From: Isoetes taiwanensis
Lineage: Eukaryota; Streptophyta; Lycopodiopsida; Isoetales; Isoetaceae
Length of the DNA stretch: 64,000 nucleotides
Reading direction: 5' to 3'
Assembly (NCBI GenBank): GCA_021234155.1
Contig: JAJEKV010000033.1
Location: 6,936,635-7,000,634 of the forward strand
Part shown: positions 55,126-64,000 of the stretch, in pieces
Position numbering within the stretch: position 1 is the stretch's first letter
Layout of the letters: each line of letters opens with the position of its first letter
Position numbers and translations under genes: made by a program
Notes under the pieces: generated by a model
Databases searched by the model: none
Told to the model about the DNA's origin: nothing
Seen by the model: the letters and a program-made list of their open reading frames with translations, nothing else

Positions 55126-57837
55126 CATTCCTAGGATGGGTCCTGAGATACAATCAAGTGGCCGATAGAAGAGGAACCTATCTCAACATCAAAGTGGCGA
55201 GACGTAATGAAAAGGATGGAGATAAAGGAGCAGAAAAGCAGGTGAAAGAGCCAGATAGAACAAAGCGGCCAAAAAAGGAAAAGGACACAGGAGCGGCATA
55301 GATCAAGCAGAGTAGGAGAAGCAAAGCCACTAAAGTTAAGGAACCAATAAAGAGAAACCGGGACAGAAGACAAAGCAAACTAAAGAAGGGGGTGACCAAG
55401 GATGGAGCAACGCGAAAGGAATTCAAGGAGCGCACGTGAGTAGAAGCCAAATGAAGAGGCAAGAGCACGAGGAGAACCAAGCCGAAGAGAACTGAAATGG
55501 CACCAAGCATAGAGAGGTAAGAAGAATCCAAACCAACAGGACTCGAAGGGCAAAAGTAACACGTAGAATGCAAGGGCTGAGATGACTGCAACACATAGAA
55601 GCCATGAATCGAAGAATTGTGATAAACAAAGTAATAAGTGTGAACTTAAGAAAAACATGCGGTCTTATATAGGCTAACGGAAACTATGGACTAAATGAAA
55701 CCAATGAACGTAAGGAACTGGATGACGTCAAGGAGTAAAGGGAACAACTGACTATACACTACAATAATATAAAGGGATCCATATGACAACCTATAAACCT
55801 AAATAAAAATTCTGAACCTGAAACCCCACATAATCTGCACAACACTGAATATCTCAAAAGCAACAGAGGTGAAAGAGAATACGAAGACGTAGGCGAAACC
55901 AGATAGAGAGATCAAAATAACAATGCAGAGTGTATCAAAAATAAAGGGACAATGGAAAAACCAGGTCATATCAAGTATAAAGGAGTAGCATAAGGAATGC
56001 AAGAAGACTAGATGAAATTGTTAAGAAAAACAAAAACGAGCAAAAAAGGAGCCAAGCAGGAAAATGGAGGAGCGCAAGCATGTATGAATGGAAAGCAGAA
56101 GCAAGAGGAATGGAGAGAAAAGAACCATGGAGGCAAAAGGGCGAAGGAAATGGAAAAATGGCGCAGGTTAAACAAGCAAATGGATAAGATGACAACAAAT
56201 AGGACGTAACGAATGCCAGAATAAAGAATAATGATAGCAGCACATGAAGCAGACAACTAGAACACCGAAGTCAATCGAAGCAAAGTAAAAACAAATAGCA
56301 ATTAATGAACCCCAAAATTCACGACTATATCACATGCACGTTGAAGAAACCATAAATCGTACATGACGTCGAGGAATTTGTCAAAATTGATGCAAACAAA
56401 AGAAAAAGAGCTCTATAAGATAAAACATGGCACCATGCATTCCATCTAACAACTATGCATCAAATAGTAAAACATGCAACAGATTATGTGAACGATCGAG
56501 CACCACAAGTGATCCACATAAAATAAGACCAATATATAACTATAAAGAAAGGGACCAAATATAGGCGATAACAAAGGAGCCACATAAAAAGGAAATCACC
56601 TCCTAGGATGGAACCAATATACCGTTGCCCACAATAATACTATCCCTGATGGTAAAAAACGGGAAGGCTTCCAAGTGGCAAAGTGAAATATGCCAGCGCA
56701 AACAATATGGGGTCGAAAGGCAAAATCCGTTAAGCACAGACGATTGATGCACCCGCAAAAATAGTGATGGAACCAGTGAAGTGAAGCAAGAGAAAAGGAA
56801 TGATGAAATGAAAAGGAAAGTAAAGCACGAAGTAGATGGGAGAACTACGAAAAGCACGCAAAATGGAGAAAAGAAAAAACCGTTATGAAATAAGAGAAAG
56901 CGAACCACAATTCTAGAGAATAAGGAACACAAATTATATGGGACATAATAATCATGTTGGACCTAATGCGCTAGGCAAGCATCAAGGAAAACCCAGCATA
57001 GCCTCCAAGCTGAACATAGCATCAAATGCAAAAGAGAGACAAAGAACGAAAGGTGTAGAAGGAACAAATGAGAGTAGGCAGAGTAAAGCAAAAGGACCAC
57101 TCGAGCTAAAGGTGACAACATAACTAAACTGACGCCAGACATGGGAGAGCTAGAAACAAATCGGTTGAAAGAAATAGGCAAAAGCTGGCAAAAGCTGAGA
57201 GCAATGAAATTATACAAAATACCGACGGAAAAGAGTAACGAAAATAAAGGAACAAAGTACTTGGCAAAATAATCAGACGAACTAAAAAAGAAACAGAATA
57301 CATAGAATATAAAGTAATTGAAAAGGTGGCATCAAGAAACAAAGCAGAGCAACATAGAGCAAAAGAACAACTGCCACCAAGGGACTAAATGTAGCAATGG
57401 GATGTAAATTAAGTTGAGTGAGGCAACTAGAGCAAGTGTATATGACCAAATATGCATCAAACATACCATGAAGAATGTTGTAGATCAAAAACTGTTATAC
57501 AAATGAAACTATATAGAGCACCTAAGCCCTCTTCTAGCACTTCGTCGACCAAGGCACTCAACCAAATGCAAAAACTCTATAACAATATGCAAAATCTGAA
57601 GAAACAGTATCCTAATGCCAAATGTCAATATTAAAAGCCTCCACAAAATTGACAAGGTTTGAAAATCAGAATCTAATTAAGACCTAAGGGAACTATATGA
57701 TAAATGACGGAAGACCACCTACGCAAGACACGATATCACCCCAGATAAATAATGTGAGTTAGAAGCAGTAAAACATAAATAGAGACCCAAAAAGATAGGG
57801 GAAAATGAACCTATGGACTTGAAAAATATACATGGAT

Positions 57838-58086
57838 CTATATCAAAACCTGATGATCACTTGGTAACCAGCGAAGAATTGAGGCTGTAGCATGGGCCAC
57901 ATAGCCCAATGGTCTACCAAGTATCAGTTGATGTCGCAAACGCAATTGTTGTGCAAACGAAGTGTAGAGTGTCGCTTCCCCGAACACGAACCCGAACTCC
58001 AAAGCACTCAAGCCATAAGTCCCCCTGTGGAAAGTAACTCGAGCGAACCCCCGACTTAATGTCTCTTGCTCCGGCTTAAAGGTCAC
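57838..58086 (-). other. Exon-like open segment in the purine-rich element
   Basis: On the minus strand, CTTGGCAG precedes an 82-codon open frame with balanced composition (ETLSRGFARVTFHRGTYGLS, LILGRPLGYVAHATASILRW). It stands out from the A-rich surroundings. It may be a captured exon or part of an unknown element protein; I recognise no family. Confidence 0.3.
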
Positions 58087-60020
58087 CTGCCAAGCTAAAA
58101 TGGAAAATAAATGTACAACATAGAACCAACGGAGTTAGGATATGTAGGTGATACCCCTAAGCTGCTTAGATCACCATACAAAAATGAAAAAGGTTAGATA
58201 GGAAACTCAGAGTGAAGGGTGATCGTGAAATTTCTCCAATTGAAAACATTTCCGTCCAAACTGTAGAACAATAAACAAGCCACAAAGAATAGAACAGAGG
58301 TGCAAAGAAAAAACCAACTCCTAAGACGGGTCCTAAGATACAAACAAGTGGACACAATATTCAAAATAATAAGACACACGCCCGTGTAACCATCGGGCAA
58401 GCCAAAAGAACGAAAATATAAAATCTTATGCCTATATATATTATGATGAATCTAAAACAAATAACACTCATGTATACACGATTAAAACTGGCTCATGCAA
58501 AATGGGGCACAAATACCTTATTAGCGGTGCTACAAAAAACAACCATGTCCCTTCGAAAGCTAGACAAACCATACATGGGCAAACCGTAGAAAAAAGGAGA
58601 ATGAGGAAAGTATAGAAACAAGGGGAGATGGGAAATCATAGAAAATAGAAACACCTAACACATGAGAGGAACAAACCTATAAGTCCACAACGAACAAGCA
58701 GGAGAAAGGAAAAAAGAAGAAACCATAGAAACTAGAACGAGAGAAGGGCAACCATAGGAACAAAAACACCAAACGTGAAAAACAACAGAGCAAACAGGAA
58801 CTCTATCCTACCCTACTTAAACATGTCTCATTACGAAAACAAAGCTTGAAAATGCTAAACAACAGAGCAATGAATCTAAAGCTTATAAAGGAAAAATGCA
58901 AATACAGACGAGGAACGAAACCACTATGAGAAACCACACGAATACTCTGGGATAAGCAAAAACCCACTTCAAGCAAGAAGGATATGGGGCAAGCAACCAA
59001 ATAAAAAACAATAAAAAAAGAAGGGAGCACGAACAACAGCAGAAAACTGAAAGAAGGGCACAAATTATAAAAACAAAAACTTAACAGAGGGGCACCGACA
59101 CGGTAACGCACCCTAAAGCAAATGCGGCAGAGGCCGAGGCTGAGGCGGTTGCAGGCCCCCGCCAGGGAAGAATCTGCCCGGGATGAAGAACTAAACAGAG
59201 GCTGGATCGGATCAGAATGGAATGGATGTGAGTAGACTTGGACAACTGAAAAAACAACAGGGACCTAGCTATGGAGGCAGAAAGCAAGGCATGGCAGCAA
59301 GCAAATCCGGAAAACTCAAACTAGATAAGGGAGTGGATCCCAGAAAGCAGACGACTTAAAGAAAAGACTGAAGAAAAAACCTTCATGGAAACGATGCAAA
59401 GAAAGCAGAAGCTTAGCCCTTTTGCCAGAGCATCCTGCAGACGGCAACGCCAAAAAGAGATGATTCCATAACAGAAAACCATGAAGACGCGCGAACTAAA
59501 ACCAGAAAGAGCAACCAGAGAGGTTAATCCAGGAAGGGCGGTTCACCTCAGGCAAAGGAAGGCACAAAAAAGGAAGAGGGCAGGGAAAGAAAGGCAAAGG
59601 CACCACAAACCGCCACAAAGAAACCATCGGGATCCATAAGCATCCAAGCAAACGAGTGAAATAGATCCAGATGCATCCCCAAAAACCAGAAAAAGAGATC
59701 TATATGCAGCCAACAATCGAAAACACCAGGGAAAGAGATCAAACGGCATCCAAACGACCGAATACTAGAGAAAGAAATCCAGAGGCATCAACAACCGAAT
59801 CTAAGTGAAAGAAATTCAGAGGCATCCATGCAGCCGATAAAACCAGAAAAAGATAAACTAACCGACTCATAGATCTTCAGAACTAGATCGTCAGAACCAG
59901 CTGTTTTGTAACGCACGAAACCTCTAAGCACGCCAGAGTCACCAACTATCCTGCAACAATCCAACTGATAGGAAATACACATGAGTGTGGATGTAAGTAG
60001 TGACAGGGTGAGCGTGGGAA

Positions 60021-60176
60021 GGGAAGCTGAATAGAGCCAAAGCATGAACAATAGGAAAGCTCAAGAGAACGCCGATAAGGAACAAAAAGGAAAAAATGGG
60101 TATAAATAGGAGGGCATGATGAAGATGTCCCCATCCAAGGAATGTCGGTTCTATTGCTATCGTAATAGAACCGTGG
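60021..60176 (+). repeat. 156-bp terminal module with TATA box and hairpin, copy 2
   Basis: Nearly identical to 54970-55125. The TATA box at about 60098-60110 points outward, toward the transposase intron, and the perfect 9-bp hairpin GGTTCTATT/AATAGAACC lies at the element's very end. Confidence 0.9.
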
Positions 60177-60314
60177 CATTACAGCAATTCACAGACAGCA
60201 CTTAAAGCAGATGAAAGCACTATTCAGCACATTACAACAGTTTACAGGCAGCACTACTCAACAGAATACAACAGATGAAAGCATAATACCTTTTGATGTC
60301 CCCGTTGTTGGTAC

Positions 60315-62807
60315 CTTCATTCCAACGAGTTGCGAATTCACATGCATCAGCAGCACCCCTAAATCTCATCCCATCATACTTGAGCTGCTCTCTAGTGAAT
60401 GCCCCTTTAAGGACTGCCCCTTGCCCATCATGCTCTCCCTTACCATGGGCTGTCCCAAAGAAATTCCATACTATTTCCTTCCCTAGCTCATGGTGATATC
60501 TTGGCAGGAAATAGAATGGCCGGGCAGATTTGAATTGGCTAGAACAACCATCTGACCAAACTATATGCCTGGAGAAATCTACACCATTTGATACAAGCCA
60601 TGAATTGTGCTTTCTAAGACAGTGCTGCACAAAAAGAGTGTCATGAAGCTTGTCATCACTCAAGTAAAAATGGGTTTCCTTCAATAGCTTTCTGATCCCA
60701 GAACTGATGTCCATCCTATACGTGATATGGACGAGAATTGTTATCTGGTCATTGTGCCAATGCTGGCTTTGAACCTCCCTTTGTATTTTTTATGCTGTAA
60801 TTCTCTGCAAAATCAATTACAGAAACAATGGTGCCATCTTGGATATTGTCCAGGCAACTCCTGAATTGCATGGCCTGCCATCTAGCCCTGTAATTGTGTG
60901 GCACGAATATCTTCAATGTGGAACACAGATATGAAATGAAATCCTTCACTGCAGTTCTCTTGTAAGACAATCTGAGGACTGGCTTTGATCCTTTCTTTTT
61001 TTTCCCCTTGCCATTTGAGGTCTCGTCTTGTGCTGCAGCTTCAGACTGTGTCCCACCAGCTTCCTTGGATTTCTTACTTTTGTTTCCCTTCTTCTCAACT
61101 TGTGCTGCAGCTTCAGGCTGTGTCCCACCAGCTACCTTGGATTTCTTACTTTTGTTTCCCTTCTTGGTGGCATTGGCTCTTTTCTTTCTGCTGCCACCTG
61201 GCACCTCCTTGGTAACGCAGTCTACAACTCCACCAGCCTCTTCTGTGTCCACTGGAATCTGTAACAAGGTCTGTAGCATAAAACAGAAGATTAGCGCAAG
61301 TTGAAAGCACAAAAGCAGTTTTCAGCGGATGACAGCACATATCAGCATGTTTCAGCATGCAATAAAGAGAGTATTACCTTTTCAAACGTCTTCCATTCAA
61401 GCAAGAACTCATGATTCTCTCTTTCTCTTGGACATATAGGAAGAGTTTTTATGCCACACTTCGACATGTGCGCATCAAGCGGTCATGTTTATGCCATTCT
61501 TCACCCTCGCTCTTGTTGCAAACCCACCCTCGAGCTCATTTGGTTGAGTCATACATATGTTGGCTGGTCGACACGCCTCACCAGTCCACAGACCTCGCAG
61601 TGCACTTGCACTCTTCACCATGAAATCCGGCCACGTTGACCTTAATGCATTGGGGCTACCCCGGCATACTCCAACTTCATATGGTATATGCAACAACAAG
61701 GTTTCCCTTTCTGATACTTTCTTTACATAAATAGGCTTCAACTTCTCGAAAGCCTTTAAGCAAACAGGTTGTTCAGGATGTGCCTTTTTGTATTGTTGAA
61801 ATAGCTGCAGCTGAATGGTGGCCGTTGGTTAGAAATATTTATGCAATAATAGCAAAGAAAAATTTGTATGGATACTTATACCTGTGTGACCTCCATAAGG
61901 TGCAAGGGATAAGAAATTCGGAAGCCTGACTCTCCAACAGTGTTCACAACATCTTTCTTGCAAGGAGAGACTCTGCTATTTTGCTTCCAGAATTCTGTTA
62001 TGCTTTGCTTGCAAGCAGGGGTGAGAGAATCGCACCTCAACCTCCTTTGGAAGCTAGACCACGGACCATTTCCAAGGACGGCTTCCGATTTTCTTAATGC
62101 AGCAGTTGCAATTGTTGACCTCATGCAACCTATCATAAGAAATATTGCAAACTAATCAATGAACATATTCCATCCAGCATCACTCAGCAGATACAAGCAT
62201 TTAAAAGCACTTAAAAGCACGAAGAAGCACAGGCATGAAAGCAAGAATTAGATGCACCTAACAGCCCTGCCATAGTGGAATTGCATCTCGATTTTGTGGA
62301 AGAAGCCATCACCAGTGTCGAGGTTCTGGCTCTCCAAACATCATGGTTCCTTTGCCTCTTTGTGGCTACCATTATCTGTTTCAAGTTGTTGAACAGCACC
62401 CCCGCTGCCTTGCACTCCTTTAGATTTGGCAAAATTCCAGGTTCTGAGATTTCCATTTCGTGGTGATGAACCACCCTCTTCATCACATCGGCCTTGAGTT
62501 CGGGTGAATGCTTTTTGGTGAGCTTGTTGAAGTAATCAACTACAAGCTTGGCTATTTCTTGCCTAGGTCTCGTGCTCATAACCTCCCGTTCAGCCGCTGC
62601 TTTCCTCATCTTATTCCGTAATCTGTATTCTCTCTTTCTCTCTGCATCCAATTTCTTGTAAATTGCAGAGGAAACTGGATCTTCACGTGATATTTCCTGT
62701 GTTGCATTGACATCCAACAAATCTGGAACACTGTATTGGAATTCATCAGGCCGAAAGTCCAATGCTAAATGTGTGATTGCCTTCAGGCCGGTATCAGGGA
62801 GCGCCAT
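60315..62807 (-). pseudogene. Transposase gene, exons 1-4
   Basis: Exons by splice signals: 62807-62258, 62130-61882, 61804-61378 and 61270-60315. Exon 1 starts MALPDTGLKAITHLALDF and is rich in Arg/Lys (LDAERKREYRLRNKMRK). Exon 3 has LKPIYVKKVSERET and, one base out of frame, CCCIYHMKLEYAGVAP. Exon 4 has Lys-rich repeats (KKGNKSKKSK twice), then DFISYLCSTLKIFVPHNYRARWQ and TIVSVIDFAENYS. After another one-base shift come QSQHWHNDQITILVHITYR, RHIVWSDGCSSQFKSARPFYF and WNFFGTAHGKGEHDGQGAV. VIDFAENY and VWSDGCSSQF look like the first two Asp strands of an RNase H-like DDE transposase. I do not know the family name. Two frameshifts make it inactive unless they are assembly errors. Confidence 0.72.
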
Positions 62808-63090
62808 GAAATTCCTGAGAGAGGGAGAATTAGTGAATTGGAGGGAGAATTTTCGCGGGCCATGAGGTCGTGGTAGTTCTGGGCTCCAACGAATTTGCAA
62901 CGTACTACCACTCGCGCAAAAATCCAGCCAAAATCCAACAATCATTTTCCTAACGGTTCGTTGCTGAGGTGGACGTGCGAGTACATGAAGGGCGTCAAAA
63001 ATATGACGGGCAGTTACGCCCACCAGCACCCAAATCAAGCAAAAGCAGGGGTGCTTTAAGCGGGCTAAAACCCTGCTATAAGCATGCTAC

Positions 63091-63114
63091 AAGCATGCGT
63101 CCGGACGCATGCTT
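63091..63114. repeat. 24-bp perfect palindrome inside the right TIR
   Basis: AAGCATGCGTCC is followed at once by its reverse complement GGACGCATGCTT. It begins only four bases inside the point where the two transposon ends stop matching and is absent from the left end. AGCATGCT at 63082-63089 repeats the core. Confidence 0.95.
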
Positions 63115-63141
63115 TTGATACCCACCAGCATACTTTCACCC
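63113..63141 (-). repeat. Right terminal inverted repeat
   Basis: The minus strand reads GGGTGAAAGTATGCTGG, then TGGGTATCAAAA. One mismatch (T for G) against the left end after 23 identical bases. Confidence 0.9.
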
Positions 63142-63145
63142 AGAT

Positions 63146-64000
63146 GTTGCCCCAGTCATCCCCCGGCACCTGGAGACTCCAGCCGTCCGAAGGAGGCAGC
63201 TCATCCTGAATTGCCAACAACTCATAACAGGACTTAACAAAATTTGCGGGATCAACTTTTGGATGACACCTCCATACTCGTCCAGACGCTTGCGGGGGGT
63301 GTAGCGGCAGAGCGTTAGCCACACGCGCCCAGATAGCGCAATCCCGTTCCTGAAGTCCAAACCTATGGCGAAAAAGCTGCCAGGGTGCCAACTGCCCGTC
63401 GACATACCACTCCCCCACCGTCGAGACCCCACGCTGTGCCCATCTGCGTTGGACTCGGGGGTCGACGGATGCCGCCAGCACCACCGGTGATGCACCTGGT
63501 CCGAGCGGGATCCACCATGGTGATGCCTCTAACTGAATGCAACTGGCAGCGTTAATCGCAAACAGCGGGCGGACCTGCTCCCAGGCTCGCAGGAGCCCCT
63601 TCAAAAAAGGAGAGGCATGAGCATACGGCCTGATATCTGCGAATAACACCCACGGAAGCTGCGCAGGCACGGACGGCTTGCGGAAAACTATGGAATGAGC
63701 CAGCGATTGATGAAGCAAGACCATGCCTGGAGAGTCGAGCGCGTTCTCAAGAATTGCAAAGACGAACTTGGACAAGAGGACCTTACTATGAAGCGAAAGG
63801 TCCAAGAAGCCAAGTCCACCCGCGGCTTTGGGACGCACGCATTTCCACCAAGCCACCTTGACGACCGCCCCTTCCTCGTTGCCTCCCCATACAAAGTTAT
63901 GAACCATCGAGGAGATTTCCTGAACCTTGCTCTCTGGTGCTAGGATAATAGAAGCGATATAAACATGAGTTGAGCATAAAACGGACTTCGCCACCGTGAC
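63146..64000 (-). mobile_element. 5' part of the LINE split by the DNA transposon (runs off the window)
   Basis: Minus-strand L1-like ORF2 C-terminal half: AKSVLCSTHVYIAS, NFVWGGNEEGAVVKVAWWKC, GLGFLDLSLHSKVLLSKF, then DDWGNIW at the break. It is closely related to the LINE at 17.8-20.5 kb (SVLCSTHVYTAS, NFVWGGDDEGAVVKVAWWKC). Open without stops up to 64000 and truncated only by the window edge and the insertion at 63145. RT motifs should lie beyond the window. Confidence 0.92.

Larger units (their letters stand above)
53715..60176. mobile_element. Purine-rich non-coding element nested in the transposase intron
   Basis: CATT flanks both ends (53711-53714 and 60177-60180), so 6,462 bp were inserted into intron 4 of the transposase gene, whose donor and acceptor remain on either side. 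The top strand is strikingly rich in A and G. No gag, pol or transposase is found. The first 34 bp (CCTAGGATGGGTCCTGAGAT...) occur again at 55130, directly after another GTGG-CATT, and in weaker form at 58320. The last 156 bp (60021-60176) are repeated at 54970-55125. Thus it looks like two related elements in tandem: a 1.41-kb one (53715-55125) and a 5.05-kb one (55130-60176) sharing start, end and CATT. The class is unassigned; a non-autonomous derivative is likely. Confidence 0.7.
51865..63141. mobile_element. DNA transposon with DDE-like transposase and RING-H2 gene
   Basis: An 11,277-bp element with terminal inverted repeats. The left end GGGTGAAAGTATGCTGG... (51865-51887) is identical over 23 bp to the reverse complement of 63119-63141, and the match resumes with CAAAA. 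AGAT flanks both ends (51861-51864 and 63142-63145), a 4-bp target duplication. The flanking sequence on both sides is one LINE, interrupted mid-ORF. The element encodes a five-exon transposase on the minus strand and a RING-H2 gene on the plus strand, converging and overlapping near 53453-53525. About 6.46 kb of its length is a later insertion (53715-60176); the native length is about 4.8 kb. The 4-bp duplication would suit the Sola superfamily, but I cannot confirm it. Confidence 0.88.

Noticed and set aside
54166-56932. Many Phe/Leu/Ser-rich minus-strand frames that look like membrane proteins
   Set aside because: They arise from the A/G-rich top strand (its complement codes Phe, Leu, Ser); there is no family match and they overlap in all frames.
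53715-60176. LTR retrotransposon with 1.4-kb LTRs
   Set aside because: Only the first 34 bp and last 156 bp repeat; the interiors of the supposed LTRs do not match, and no PBS or purine tract is seen.
60021-60176. Helitron 3' end, because of the terminal hairpin
   Set aside because: No CTRR end, and a CATT duplication is present, which Helitrons do not make.

Overview
This window is nuclear DNA of a land plant with a large, repeat-rich genome. Supporting signs are a PPR (PLS-class) gene, an F-box gene, GT-AG introns, plant-type Ty1/copia and Ty3/gypsy elements, LINEs, and fragments of alpha-tubulin, transketolase, an O-methyltransferase and a plant GT4-like glycosyltransferase. The style of the repeats suggests a fern or another non-seed plant, but that is inference. 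Only two host genes look intact: the F-box gene (10671-12176, +) and the PPR gene (30130-31437, -). Nearly everything else is mobile DNA, its remains, or tandem repeats.

Layout. 1-10.6 kb: alpha-tubulin remnant, 1-kb degenerate minisatellite (3.3-4.3 kb), TIR element (4.8-5.25 kb), and a decayed LINE (5872-8477) inserted with a TTAAG duplication inside a 154-bp tandem array. 10.7-12.5 kb: F-box gene with a Ser-rich insert and a perfect 109-bp tandem duplication after it. 14.7-25.1 kb: decayed copia, an L1-like LINE (17.8-20.5 kb), a GATA microsatellite, and a copia 3' end fused directly to a gypsy pol fragment. 27187-28716: a solo LTR with TAAAT target duplications. 30.1-31.4 kb: PPR gene.

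33108-46511 is a complete 13.4-kb Ty3/gypsy chromovirus on the minus strand. It has TG..CA LTRs, CTTGT target duplications, a PBS matching initiator tRNA-Met and a polypurine tract. The solo LTR is from the same family. Between the PBS and gag it carries two extra reading frames, each preceded by a TATA box and a pair of conserved ~66-bp hairpins. The first frame (42852-44214) ends in a histone H3 fold with some CENH3-like residues behind a long charged tail. This histone-bearing retroelement is the most unusual object here; I know of no described LTR retroelement like it. The copy has one stop and at least two frameshifts.

46.5-49.7 kb holds transketolase and O-methyltransferase remnants. 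51.4-64 kb is a three-level nest. A minus-strand LINE is split by an 11.3-kb DNA transposon (51865-63141, AGAT duplications, long TIRs). That transposon encodes a five-exon DDE-like transposase (-) and a convergent RING-H2 protein gene (+). The last transposase intron is itself invaded by a 6.5-kb purine-rich non-coding element (53715-60176, CATT duplications).

Most frameshifts could be real decay or assembly error. The two LTRs of the chromovirus differ mainly in small clustered indels, so single-base breaks should be read with caution.
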